This document shows positions 19,901 to 27,221 of a DNA stretch of 64,000 nt, one piece after another; the first letter of the stretch is position 1; every line of letters starts with the position of its first letter. This DNA is from Meridianimarinicoccus sp. MJW13 (GTDB lineage Bacteria > Pseudomonadota > Alphaproteobacteria > Rhodobacterales > Rhodobacteraceae), in the NCBI RefSeq assembly GCF_014901205.1, contig NZ_JACNMU010000009.1, positions 141,697-205,696 on the forward strand, written 5' to 3'. The position numbers and the translations under genes are program-made. The notes below the pieces were generated by a model that worked only from the letters and a program-made list of their open reading frames with translations, was not told where the DNA came from and ran no database searches.

Positions 19901-22900
19901 GTGACCGATTTCATGGGCAGAGTTGTGACCCAGCGCCAGTTGCAACTCGCCATTGGTATCGCTGCTGGCGCTATCAATGAAGAAATTGTCCAGGTAGAAC
20001 GCAATCGGCCCTCCCAGCGTGTTGTTCATCACTTCGGCTGCGCGATACAGAATTTCGTATTTGTTGTAGTTCCCCCGCTCCGTGTAAAGCTTGATGATCT
20101 CGTCAAAATCAATGTCCGTGGCAGCAAAGGCATTTGTTGCCCCGCCCAGCCCGTAGCCATCTATTGCACCGGTCACCGGATCATAGCTGATCTGGGACCG
20201 CCCATCGAGGAAGCTGATGTTGTTGCTGCCGGTGCCTGAGGTGGTTTCGGAAATCCCTTCCAGACCGGCATCATCAAAGAACTTCTGAGTTTGTGTCCCG
20301 ATCAGAGCCAGGATCGCGTCACGCTCGGCCTTTGTATCGATCAGGGCCTTCTGGGTCGCCGTCAGGTTGGGATAGTTCGTGGCATTCAACATGCCCGCCA
20401 GGATCGACTCGAAGGTCGTGGTATCCAGCTTGTAGGTTTCGGGGGCGGCCCCTTTGCCGGACAGCTGAATGGTGCCAGCGCTTTCGCCGCCAATGCTGGT
20501 AAAACTGACATCCAACGTGTCGGTCAAAGCGTCAGCCGTAGCCGTCGGATCGAACCGCACGACGGTATTTCCGTTTTGCAGGGAATAGTGGGTTCCGGTG
20601 CCGATGCTCAGGTCCGGCTGCACCCCGATCAACTCTAACGGCACATCGCGCACGCTGGTCCCGGCCCCATCATTCACGGTCTGGGCAAAGCCCATCTCTC
20701 CGCCGCCCATCCCGCCGGTATGCGTGTCATCCGTTGCGTCGACAAACCGCGAAACGATGATCTCGTCCTTGGTGACGGTCTGGACGCCATTTTCATCCTG
20801 CGTGCGCTCAGTGATGGTGATCTTCGAACCATAAAGCTTGTTCGTGTCGATGTTTTTCAGGCCGCCCGCCCCGAACATGGAGTCGAAGTCCTTGAACGAG
20901 AAGGCAAAGCCCTTCTGCGCATTGGTCCCCGCGCGCAGGGTGAATTCGGTATTCGCCAGACCAAGGTTGCCCTCCTTGTCGGCGAAGGCGGCCAGCGGGC
21001 CGTCGATCTCGATCTTGACGTTGATCCAGGGCTGTTCCTTGCCGTTCACATCCTCGGCGGCTTCAGGGCAGTCCTCGTCGCCGGGGTTGGGCGGGGTTTC
21101 GTCCAGCGGCGGCGGCGCGACCCAGTCGCGGGAGAAGCGGATGCCCCCGGCACCGTCGTTGTTATAAAGCGGTAGCGTGTCGACATCGGTCGGCAACATG
21201 GGGTCCGGTACGGACGGATCTTCTTCGTCCGGTTGCAGCGGGTCGCCGCCATTGCAGCCGTTGCCCCCCGGCGGGGTCATGCCGTGCCAGCCGGGCTTGG
21301 TGATGCCGGTGCCGGGATCGGTGGTGACGGTCTTGCCATCGGCGCTGACGGTGCCGGTGCCCTCGATCACCAGCCGTCCGGTGGTGTGGTCGAAGGACAG
21401 CAGGTTCAGCTTGGTACCGGGCGCGGCGTTGAAGACATTGGGCAGGGTCAGTTGCGCCGGGGTGGTGAAGACCGCCGCATCGGGGGCCTGGATGGTCAGG
21501 TCGAAGGTGTGCTGCATGATGCCCGCGGGCAGCATGTCCATCACCAGTTCCGGCGGCACCGTCGAAATGCCGACCTGCGCATTGCTCACCGGATCGCCGT
21601 GTTCATCGACGGCGGTGCCGGGCTGCACCACAAGCTGGATCGCGTTGCGCTGCTCGGCGGTCAGATCCTGCGCGGCGGACACCGGCACGTTGATCTGGGT
21701 CTCGGCGGTGTCGGACAGATCGGTCAGGATCTCGCTGGGTACGCGCGGCAGATAGACCTCACCCCGGCCTTCGACCGCCGCCCGCTGTTCGGGGGTGCCC
21801 TGCGCTGCCATCAGGGTGTTTTCCTGCCCGGCGATGATGGTCGCATCCATCACCATCTCGGGCCAGAAGATGCCGGTGGGCGAATTTGTTGCGGTGCGCC
21901 CGTCCAGCGCCACCTTGACGTTGCCCGAGGGCACATTGGTCAGCTCGAAATAGCCGGTGGCGTCGGTGGTGACCTTGTATTGCTCCAGCCCCAGAATGTA
22001 GACCTCGGCGCCTTCGATCGGGCTTTTGAACACATCGTCGTCGGTGAAATCGGTGCCATCCGGACCGCGTGAATAATCGTCCACCGTCATCGGCTTCAGA
22101 TCGTTGCCGGGATCAACCAGATAACCGGTGATCGTGGTGTTCGACACTGCCGCGGTCGAGACGGTGGAGAAACTGCTGGCAAAGCCGCCCCCCGCCGCGC
22201 CATCGGCGTCGCCGTCCAGCACCGCGCCGTCGGTGGCCTTGATGTTGTCGCCGTCCAGATGAACGGTGACTTTGCTGGCACCAGGCATGGCTTGCGCCGG
22301 GAACAGCCAGGCTTTCAGGCCGTCAGCACTGAGCTTGACTTGCGACGGCAGAACCGCCCCGCCGGTGTCGGTGATGTAGAAAGTGCTGCTGGTCAGCGTG
22401 GTTGCATCGACAGGGCGCGAGAAATGCACCTCGGGCCGGAAGGTCGAGCCGACATCGGTCGCATCCTCGGCCGGGGACCGGTCTGTCACCACGAAGGGAA
22501 CCGCCGTGACCAGCGACAGGGCGATGTCCTGCGAGATCGAATTGCCCGCCGCATCCACGCCGATCAGGGTGACGGTATGGTCGCCGGCATCGACACCGGA
22601 CAGGTTCAGTTTGGTGTCGAACGCGCCGGTGGCGGTGTTGAACGAGATCGGCACGGTGGTGCCGCCGCCGATCTGATAGGCCAGCGCGATGACCGGAGAG
22701 CCGGTGCCGTCGATGGTGCCGGTCAGCCGCGCGCCGATGCCCGACAGGTCGCCATTGGCATCGGTGCTGGTCAGGGTCACGCTGGGCGGCAGGCTGTCCA
22801 CCAGCACCGTGTGGTTCAGGGTGGCGCTCTGGTTGCCGGCCACATCGGTGGCACGGAAGGCCAGATCGTATTGCCCGTCCGCCAGTCCGGACAGCGTATA

Positions 22901-25900
22901 GGCAAAGTTCCCGGCAGCATCGGTGCCGACATCCGCAGGCGCACCGCCGTTGACCGACACCGTCAGCCCGGCCAGCCCCGACAGCGCGTCCAGCGCGGCA
23001 CCGGTCAGGTCGATGGGCTGGTTGGCGACGTAATCGGGGAAGCTGTCGACGACAATGACCGGCGGCGCGGAATCGGTGGTCGAGGTGAAGGCGGCCATCG
23101 CCCAATCCGCCACCGTCTGGCCAAGGGTCAGCCCGTCCTGGTTCGAGAAATCATAGTGCACCCCGCCCCACAGGCGGCTGTCGGCGTTCTCCTGCGCGGC
23201 CTCCCAGTAACTGGCAAAGCTGCGGGTGGTGCCCAGCAGGCCCAGCGACTCGGTGCTGAAGGACTGGGTGCCGAAGAGGTCGGTCAGAATCTCGGCCGCA
23301 GCCCCCGAGGCGGCGCCGTGGCCCGACACGTATTCGGGATGCGCCGGGGCAAAGAGATAGGGGTTCCAGGTGGCATCCTGCACGGTCGCCGGGTTGCCAT
23401 CGCTGTCGGCCTCGCGGATGGCGTCCTCGGGACGCCAGTAGTCGAAGGCGTATTTCGCATCCCAGGCCGCGATCATCGCGTCGGCCATGGCGATGTTCAG
23501 CACTGCCATGGTGCGGGCATTCTCGGCCGATCCCAGCCCTTGCGAAGCCAGGTAGTCCGCGGCGATCGAATTCCAGTGCCCCGGCGTGGTCTCGGTGCCG
23601 CGTGCATCCTTCCAGAACTGCGCGGCCTCGCTTTGATCGGTGGTGCGCGTGGTGCTGTCGCGGGCGCCAATATCGGCCACTTCGGCCACCGCATCGGCAT
23701 AGGCTTGGCTGGTCAGCTTGGGCGGGCCGCCGGGCCGGAACTGATCGGTGGATTGCAGCGACCAGGGATCCATGGTGGCGTATTGCGGCGTTACGGCGGT
23801 GTTGTAGAACGGGCCGGTTTCGCGCCATTCGCCGGGCACATCGCTGCCGGGATAAGGTTCGAAATCATCCCAGCCGTCCTGCCCCCGGATCGCGATCACC
23901 TTGCTGGCCACGCTTTGCCCCAGCGCCATGCCGTCGGTCTTGGCCTGACCGTCGCCGATCGCCGCCAGCGAGGTGGCCAGATGCGTGTCCAGTTCCGGCG
24001 CGAAGGCCGGGAAGGCATAGCTGAGCACCGCGTGCGAGGCGACCGAGACCGCCGCCGCCAGATTGGCCCCCGCCGCCGCATCCACATCCGCCATCACCGC
24101 CGAGCTTCCGTCCAGCGCCGCGATCACGTCATAGACGGCAACCGACTGCATCGCCAGAACCCGGCTGGCGGTGGTTGCCCCGGCCGCGTTGTCGACGATG
24201 CTGTCCAGCGCGATCTGGTTCCACGTCAGCACCGGCGTGTCGCTGGCCACCGGATCGACCCCGGTGATGGTCAGGCTCAGGGTCGAAGCGTTGCCCGCCG
24301 CATCGGTGGTGGTCAGGGTGATGGTATTGGCCCCTTTGGCCACGGCCACCCCGCTCAGCGCGAAACTGCCGTCGTTCTTGACCAGTGCCGAGACCGTGCC
24401 GTCCGATACCGTGGCGCCGGGCTCGCCCATACCCACCAGCTTGACCTTGGCCAAAGACGTGCTGTTGTCGCCTACCGGATCTGTGTCGGAACTGGGCGCC
24501 AGCGCCGCGGTCGAGGTCTGCGCCGTGGTGTCGAAGGTGAAATCCAGCGCCTGCGAGATGCTGCGCGCGCCATTGGCGTCATCCACCGCGAAATGCACCG
24601 TGTGCAGCCCGTCCGACAGGCTGGTTCCCAGCGCGGTTTCCAGACTGGATTTGGTCAGGTCCAGCTTGCCCGTCGCATCCGGCGTTTCCGAGATCGCCAC
24701 GAACCCGCCGCCATCCAGCGAGACCAGCACCTGGCTGACCGCCGCCGTGCTCTGGATCGTCGCGATCAGGTCGGCATCACTGGTGATATTGTCGCTGGCC
24801 GACACCCCGGTGTCGGTCTTCAGCGCCACGGTGAATTGCGCCGGTCCCCCCGGTGTGATGCCGAAGTGGAAATCGGCGGTGGTCAGCTTGGTGGCATCGA
24901 AATCGGCCAGCGTGAACTGATGCGCTGTGGTGCCCTTGGCCCGGACGACCGTGTGCGTGCCCATCTGGGTGATATCCAGATCCGACAGCGAACTGATCTG
25001 CGAATGCCCGGCCAGGTGGATCAGGTCAGTGCCATCCTTGAAGCCGACCACCACATCCTTGCCGGCGCCATCGCCGAAGACATAGGTGTTGCGGCCCGCG
25101 CCCCCCAGAAGGAAGTCGTCACCGGCCCCGCCTTCGATGGTGTCGTTGCCCGCGCCGCCGATCAGCACGTCATTGCCGCCGCCGCCCGACACGTTGTCAT
25201 CGCCATCCCCGGCAAAGATGGTGTCGCCCTTGGTGCCCCCGATCAGCCGGTCGTTGCCACCGTTGCCGACCATGGTGAACCGGGTGGTGCTGCCCGTGGC
25301 GTCGATGGTGTCATCGCCGGTGTAGCCGGAAATCCGCTCGACCCCCAGCCAGCTGCCGACCGAGATCGACACGCCTGCCGCGTTGTAGATGATCGCCTTG
25401 TCGTTGCCCGCGCCGCCATCGGTGACGGTGTCACCGTCTTCGCCGATCAGCATCACATCGTCGCCATCGCCGCCGGTGTAGGTGTCGTTGCCCGCGCCGC
25501 CGAACAACAGGTCGTCGCCTGCGCCGCCGCGCAGAATGTCGTTGCCGTCGCCGCCCACCAGCAGGTCGTCGCCGATACCGCCGTCCAGCGTGTCGTCGTC
25601 TTTCCCGCCATAAATCGTGTCGGCCACATCGCTGCCGGTCAGCGTGTCATCACCGTCACCGCCCGACAGAACCACGCGCGTGGTGCCGCCGGTGGCGTCG
25701 ATGGTGTCGTCGCCGGTGTAGCCGGTGTAGCGTTCGACGCTTTTCCAGCCGCCCACCGACAGGGTCACCCCGCCCGGATTGTAGATCACCGCCTTGTCGT
25801 TGCCGGCTCCGCCATCGGTGACGATGTCGCCATCTTCGCCGATCATCAGCACATCGTTGCCGGCACCGCCGGAATAGGTGTCGTTGCCGGTCGATCCGAG

Positions 25901-27037
25901 CAGCAGGTCATCGCCCGCGCCGCCGACAAGGGTGTCGTCGCCCTCGCCGCCGATCAGCGCATCGCTTGTGGTGCCGCCGATCAGCGTATCGTCACCCTTG
26001 GCCCCCGACAGCAGCAAGGTGGCGGTCTGGCTGGAGCCATCGATGGTGTCGTCGCCATCATTGCCGTTGATCCGTTCGATCCCGCTCCACCCGGTCAGGT
26101 CCAGCGCGACCCCGGTCGGATCCTGGATCGTGGCCTTGTCATAACCCGCCGTGCCGGTGTCGGTGACCGTGTCGAACCGGTCCACGAAATAGCTGTCGGA
26201 ATTGTTGCCGCCATCCATGATGTCGGCACCCGAGTTGCCGAACAGCTGGTCATTGCCATCGCCGCCCGACAGGGTGTCGTTCTGCGATCCGCCGAACAGA
26301 AGGTCGTTGCCGAAACCGCCGTCCAGTTTGTCGTCGCCCTGTTCGCCATAAAGCGTGTCGGCCCCGCCGCCGCCGATCAGCGTATCGTTGCCCAGCCCGC
26401 CCGAGACGGAATCGTTGCCCGCCCGCGCGTCGATCACATCGTCGAAATCGGTGCCAGTCAGGGTCTCGTCGCTGCCATCACCCACCAGGTTCACGCCCAT
26501 CGACGCCGCCGCCAGCGGCACCGCCGCCTGCGCGGCCAAAGGCGCGGCAAGGGCGCTGTCCAGCGCGGTCACACTTTCACCTTCCAGGCCGGTGGCCAGC
26601 GCATCCGCGTCCAACTGGCCATCGCGATAGGAAGACAACAGGGTGAGCACCCGGCCCAGTTGATCGGCCGTTGCGGCGGTGTCGCCGCTGCTGGCCACGG
26701 TCAGGTCCAGCCCGCGCGATGCCTGGGAAAAGCGCAGCTGGGTGGCAGTGCCATCGCTCAGCACCTCAAGCAGCGGCTGCGTCGGATCGCCGATCACCAG
26801 CCACGAGGCCAACTGGCCGGGCAGCGTCGGCAGCCCGCTGCCCATCAACCGGACGCCCGCATGGTCAAGCGTCACGGGCTGCGTGGCTCCCAGCGGATCG
26901 AAGGTCAGGCTGAACTGGCGCAACAGCGCCGCGAACACCGCCAGACTGCTGGCATCAAGGGGCTGTAGATAGGCATCGAATATCTGCGCGCTGGTTTGCG
27001 TGGCGTTTGCGATCGGCAGATACTGAATTTTTCCCAC
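9473..27037 (-). CDS. Giant (5,854-aa) RTX surface protein with vanadium haloperoxidase, metalloprotease and repeat domains
   Basis: Domains in order: residues about 1-180 unrecognised, no signal peptide; about 186-655 RTX nonapeptides (GGxGxDxLx) and a cap to 730; Ig-like modules to 930; about 935-1320 vanadium haloperoxidase with K1195, R1202, S1238-G1239-H1240, R1288 and H1294; Ig and SbsA-like modules to 1630; a carboxypeptidase-regulatory-like module near 1635-1710; a zinc protease with HEIGHNLGLIH at 2375-2385 and Met-turn DVM at 2404-2406; choice-of-anchor-D modules about 2487-2707; a thrombospondin-3-like acidic stretch near 2800; an LVIVD-like beta-propeller about 2840-3140; Ig-like modules; and about 3363-5854, twelve repeats of roughly 205 residues with predicted beta-helix character. 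Start is GTG at 27037 after a weak GGGGAAG. RTX repeats point to type I secretion, yet no HlyB/HlyD/TolC genes lie nearby and no outer-membrane barrel is seen at the C-terminus. Probable roles are surface attachment or halogenating defence. Confidence 0.88.
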   Translation of the reverse strand: MGKIQYLPIANATQTSAQIFDAYLQPLDASSLAVFAALLRQFSLTFDPLGATQPVTLDHAGVRLMGSGLPTLPGQLASWLVIGDPTQPLLEVLSDGTATQLRFSQASRGLDLTVASSGDTAATADQLGRVLTLLSSYRDGQLDADALATGLEGESVTALDSALAAPLAAQAAVPLAAASMGVNLVGDGSDETLTGTDFDDVIDARAGNDSVSGGLGNDTLIGGGGADTLYGEQGDDKLDGGFGNDLLFGGSQNDTLSGGDGNDQLFGNSGADIMDGGNNSDSYFVDRFDTVTDTGTAGYDKATIQDPTGVALDLTGWSGIERINGNDGDDTIDGSSQTATLLLSGAKGDDTLIGGTTSDALIGGEGDDTLVGGAGDDLLLGSTGNDTYSGGAGNDVLMIGEDGDIVTDGGAGNDKAVIYNPGGVTLSVGGWKSVERYTGYTGDDTIDATGGTTRVVLSGGDGDDTLTGSDVADTIYGGKDDDTLDGGIGDDLLVGGDGNDILRGGAGDDLLFGGAGNDTYTGGDGDDVMLIGEDGDTVTDGGAGNDKAIIYNAAGVSISVGSWLGVERISGYTGDDTIDATGSTTRFTMVGNGGNDRLIGGTKGDTIFAGDGDDNVSGGGGNDVLIGGAGNDTIEGGAGDDFLLGGAGRNTYVFGDGAGKDVVVGFKDGTDLIHLAGHSQISSLSDLDITQMGTHTVVRAKGTTAHQFTLADFDATKLTTADFHFGITPGGPAQFTVALKTDTGVSASDNITSDADLIATIQSTAAVSQVLVSLDGGGFVAISETPDATGKLDLTKSSLETALGTSLSDGLHTVHFAVDDANGARSISQALDFTFDTTAQTSTAALAPSSDTDPVGDNSTSLAKVKLVGMGEPGATVSDGTVSALVKNDGSFALSGVAVAKGANTITLTTTDAAGNASTLSLTITGVDPVASDTPVLTWNQIALDSIVDNAAGATTASRVLAMQSVAVYDVIAALDGSSAVMADVDAAAGANLAAAVSVASHAVLSYAFPAFAPELDTHLATSLAAIGDGQAKTDGMALGQSVASKVIAIRGQDGWDDFEPYPGSDVPGEWRETGPFYNTAVTPQYATMDPWSLQSTDQFRPGGPPKLTSQAYADAVAEVADIGARDSTTRTTDQSEAAQFWKDARGTETTPGHWNSIAADYLASQGLGSAENARTMAVLNIAMADAMIAAWDAKYAFDYWRPEDAIREADSDGNPATVQDATWNPYLFAPAHPEYVSGHGAASGAAAEILTDLFGTQSFSTESLGLLGTTRSFASYWEAAQENADSRLWGGVHYDFSNQDGLTLGQTVADWAMAAFTSTTDSAPPVIVVDSFPDYVANQPIDLTGAALDALSGLAGLTVSVNGGAPADVGTDAAGNFAYTLSGLADGQYDLAFRATDVAGNQSATLNHTVLVDSLPPSVTLTSTDANGDLSGIGARLTGTIDGTGSPVIALAYQIGGGTTVPISFNTATGAFDTKLNLSGVDAGDHTVTLIGVDAAGNSISQDIALSLVTAVPFVVTDRSPAEDATDVGSTFRPEVHFSRPVDATTLTSSTFYITDTGGAVLPSQVKLSADGLKAWLFPAQAMPGASKVTVHLDGDNIKATDGAVLDGDADGAAGGGFASSFSTVSTAAVSNTTITGYLVDPGNDLKPMTVDDYSRGPDGTDFTDDDVFKSPIEGAEVYILGLEQYKVTTDATGYFELTNVPSGNVKVALDGRTATNSPTGIFWPEMVMDATIIAGQENTLMAAQGTPEQRAAVEGRGEVYLPRVPSEILTDLSDTAETQINVPVSAAQDLTAEQRNAIQLVVQPGTAVDEHGDPVSNAQVGISTVPPELVMDMLPAGIMQHTFDLTIQAPDAAVFTTPAQLTLPNVFNAAPGTKLNLLSFDHTTGRLVIEGTGTVSADGKTVTTDPGTGITKPGWHGMTPPGGNGCNGGDPLQPDEEDPSVPDPMLPTDVDTLPLYNNDGAGGIRFSRDWVAPPPLDETPPNPGDEDCPEAAEDVNGKEQPWINVKIEIDGPLAAFADKEGNLGLANTEFTLRAGTNAQKGFAFSFKDFDSMFGAGGLKNIDTNKLYGSKITITERTQDENGVQTVTKDEIIVSRFVDATDDTHTGGMGGGEMGFAQTVNDGAGTSVRDVPLELIGVQPDLSIGTGTHYSLQNGNTVVRFDPTATADALTDTLDVSFTSIGGESAGTIQLSGKGAAPETYKLDTTTFESILAGMLNATNYPNLTATQKALIDTKAERDAILALIGTQTQKFFDDAGLEGISETTSGTGSNNISFLDGRSQISYDPVTGAIDGYGLGGATNAFAATDIDFDEIIKLYTERGNYNKYEILYRAAEVMNNTLGGPIAFYLDNFFIDSASSDTNGELQLALGHNSAHEIGHNLGLIHTLEYQSTGAVTLHAGGTDDVMAQGLYSTNSQSFDESLEAAMVNLHNTYTPEELLKALKYYNTINTTQAGYVTGINNQVGYTGTTDTGHDAFVQVDGPALDISLVDGTPVFGSLAFADAVIGGTAPFLDIEIQNYGSDVAVIDGITVDSGAFEIDALETAFSLQPGESRIITINFDPDTTGDLSAVFSIDSNATSDPYEVALSGTSTASLPTLRVTSDNSNIGGVDRGDTQSVADMFTITNDGLQDLVIDGIDLDATASAFDLVGVPTDLATNPITLATGDTFSFGVSFTGVAPGLERGAITISSNDPVNPVTAVAASATSFEGMHYFDWGNDFIAVDVAGDVLRTRSDDNGDFEVFMPADADYRITVFDPDSGLVARGYGTTSPSGQGTDLTSGLVFRPSTAPDRDFDGLAADIEHAVGTSDINADSNADGISDYNAVLSGIEALDPFSTNLGVVRTLALNGEVKAMFAARDQAADGSTTDPLLVLTATGLSVIDVTDPRAPTVESVTDIANVRDGDFDAALDLMVVVATDGTAHIWDLSDTSAPVDLGELTTGAGHVAARDGQAMISVSGAVKLFDLTTGDEIESISLGSNVASVRGLVQEGAFAYALDNRGTLHVIEQLGDQLLLRGSVSVGLSAAERKLFAGDGVVYVPASNGFQGGYVTVDVSNPDAPSVISGADDTSLGGNAIALNGAGRGLIVGDPGGAFGVDAIDVINTASPANTDGLITRYTVDSKPTDVLIAAGVGYVGAADGKLHIVNFQPFDTSGVAPQVSLVSADVDMDPATAGVQILEGSLISLDAMITDDAGLRSVSLLVDGDPIIVDLSYPFDLNARIPLLGSGETSRPISLQVRATDTGGNVGLSTLINAEIVPDTIPPMLVSSTLDPGALYGRSKRGFSFTFDEPLDPTIDLSAAFQLTGPSGVVAPASVLLRSGDRTVSLTYPVLEEGSYTMALVGGAITDVAGNATSATDQTFDFELGTFSNEWTGAAGDNLWGTAGNWTTGVVPDATDDVFVGNLTGEVVLQSLGDVDLKSLVAEAPLRISHSTRLATEFDALLDDVTLESHSAVLEIGSLGQIDILNLTRGTVDGPGTINIEEELNWREGTFGQGGLLTVENGALARFGADYDPEADVPYPTTQRLHRDLLLEGNGTVGAGQLRLGLTQYNPTLAQNETIGGRLTIAAGSELELTNFNSDIYLDSHFGGAGVENLGTLRKTGGGTSQAAPFNETLGQVVIEDGFVSIPHGATLRLTDQDDLTQLNGLKIDGGTLILDSDVTLGDFQMASGTVQGVGDLTLTGTALVTGGTFRGTGDIVVPDGETLQLGQTYDPEVYPSTGYITMARDLDVSGDVIHANANLGLGDAIYDSTTGQYTYTDTAITVQSSGVYTFSSPFADMSVNYPQQNTDSGLSNAGGIVKTGGGASGAAFFGAQTGTFDFRDGILEITDGTFTLTQALIDAGFDRLQIVGGTVVLDEDVTLTELTMLGGSLEGTGAATVQDMIWRGGAVSLTGGVDIPAGATATVDNPYYTSPTLATTLTVDGTLVFGDNSYFTFGTTLTDASTSTSTPTAGTVQVNATGVAEFQGQTSLYDGLNDGTLSGFTGTGTLRKTGSNISSLMVQDFAGTIDDPDSQFHFSTGTSTITQATLDGGLAVLNIDGATVLANEDLSIDTLSLVNGRLDGTGTVTITGQMDWTGGSTNGSGGLVIASGADVDFGEAGNPNAYLRYLYLGRDMTIQGTAEMGNANLYLGNQYYDRTTQATITQPGFLTVDTGGTLDFQNTSGDVRIYSTAYFAAGDAIGIVNLGAITASAGTQTTSIPVARHEGSITAADGRFQIETGVFEVDQATDGGIFAIADVVSGTVHIVEDVSLAELTMAGGTLDGPGDLSLTSALNWSNGTFFGDGKVILAQGANGVIGAGAGSTATLYLQRELVIAGDADMEGALLRLGTYVYDATQGLNINHPGVLTIDPTGTLRLIGDNANFSNYRSIGTVAAAGNQIDNNGQIIKDGGGISSVSNGVPLVGSGSYLTQDGVFEVRSGTTLVINGSVSLSHIRLNGGTLDVTADSSITDLEVVSGTVTGIGDLTVTGDYRQTGGTLTGTGALVIGTGASAQFGPEYTGDSRATNINLDVARDLTIQGTATIEQAHLRLGVSGTPQTGVDVTVAAGGTLNLEGAHARLQDYRSSAGSPNAVINNGTIQKTGDGIADIDATIALSGSGTVLAPTGQITTPNGDVGSFTPPAPTPIYADTVANGVTRVVTAADGVTDISVTGGVLQVNEDITLTNLSMTNGRIEGTGVITITGRLDWQGGEFRAGGEVIVAAGAQAVLGELLNVEAPIDHGSLYLGRTLTIAGSAVQEQATLRLGSTQSGPDTHGILNITGTGSYEAREFNSDILRYRDASDGTLSEIILDGSFTKTGAGQTRLNGLPISGTGTLSQTDTGTLYLENMTSTLDSPGATLTGDIAVSGGRFVIDADTDLSGLTSLHIINGTLVVSGDVSLAGLILQDSTLQVIDTLTVTGSYTAYASTVTGGGELIVDAGASAEILSNRSYTTNHYLGVTLTVDGDLAVDNSVVRLGEQHYDSAQAQYVSFGGRVDVGTTGTLTLHGDYGDIVLGHTVTGVTAEVAVDGTLIKEDGGTSDIHALQLGTNATVQIVDGVVRLTGGTLDLTQAMVDAGLTDIALGGGELVITEDISLNSLSISGGTLSGDGDLTIITALTTTSGGTLSGGDIIIADTAKAELGSHYYSSLGRNLTVHGEAEVTSAMYLGVQTYDSTLGQYVYTAGALDVSATGTLRVSGSGSIYLAATPPAGTNWGVTSAGTIVSEVSELTIPLLDGSASTYQLNNGVMVHSTGDLLLTQAMVDAGLTSLKVTNGTVTVDEDVTLPRLDLSGGEVRGTGTLTVSQDFDWIAGTMSGTGVTHLADTADVLFGYDHATTSSSGHGFLTRTLEIEGDADLGNMSLQLGQRGTYDSTLNQYNFDHGVVSVLGTGTLTINGNLNSISRRFAGYDEDDSGVANAGAIVKTGGGTTAISLLSNTGTFDFQDGILTLSGGELTYSQALIDAGFTEIVVQSGTFTVSEALSVDNLTINGGTLVIQDDLTVLQNFDWQQGTVETGDATLTIADTATAAFGQPFDPENPYNSTNLQLRGDMDVAGTADFGSVQLYLGQTTYNSQIGQYDQKPGTLDILSTGVLTMDGPRADIFVSSYNNVVTTGVNVGVNVQGTLAKINGGSSEVPLYGDNTSGTFQQGSGQFALTAPWQDSGLTEVVLTPEMVANGLDHVRVEDAVLYVGQDLSVGTLELADNAALAGPGDVTVTGGFDISDASLLGTGDLILETGSVSRFGEAAIPDQYDFAEAILIAQTVEVRGTAIIEQADMLLGGSQASGNGFFDTDAFQFVTDLDTAAPGNLVIADTGTVEFFGPQTDFELGFDAPAAAQSGISNAGTILKSGSGTTTIDTGISFDSTGIIQVIGGSFDAPGTVFDFGI
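19180..20650 (-). other. Metalloprotease-encoding segment of the giant gene with visibly lower GC
   Basis: By eye this segment is richer in A and T than the flanking parts of the same frame, for instance around 19680-20110. It encodes the HExxHxxGxxH zinc site and the regions around it. The reading frame is continuous. A composition shift confined to one domain suggests that the domain was acquired by recombination into an older scaffold; no GC count was run. Confidence 0.5.
25070..26490 (-). repeat. RTX block with a 132-residue super-repeat
   Basis: Runs of GGxGxDxLxGG nonapeptides are interrupted by three related non-RTX inserts of form VTDGGAGNDKAxIYNxxGVxxSVGxW..ERxxGxTGDDTIDA. The two best-matching copies are 396 bases apart, as shown by the shared CGCCGGTGTA at 25315-25324 and 25711-25720, giving a 132-residue unit. 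Each RTX run should fold as a calcium-binding beta-roll. Confidence 0.8.
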
Positions 27038-27221
27038 TGAACTTCCCCGGTGTTTCTGGCGGCTGCATTGCCAATGTTCTTGCGACGTGGCGTCATCTTA
27101 ACACATTGTTCCTGCAAACCGGGGCAGACATGCAAGAAGATTGCGCGGAAATCGGGCGCAGAGTTGGGAAAACCGGACACGTCAAGCAGGGGTCAGGGGC
27201 AGATCGATCCGGCGGCGCGGG

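Noticed and set aside
13388..20239. Long plus-strand frames of 804 and 873 codons
   Set aside because: Also antisense shadows of the giant gene's repeat region, arginine- and glutamine-rich, without ribosome-binding sites or motifs.
22259..26968. A 1,569-codon open frame on the plus strand opposite the giant gene
   Set aside because: It is antisense to the RTX and haloperoxidase coding region; the translation is low-complexity, rich in G, A, R and Q, with no motif. Long antisense frames are expected in high-GC repeats.
9473..27037. Giant protein as an autotransporter (type V)
   Set aside because: The C-terminal repeats resemble autotransporter passenger domains, but the final residues contain no beta-barrel and no N-terminal signal peptide is present.
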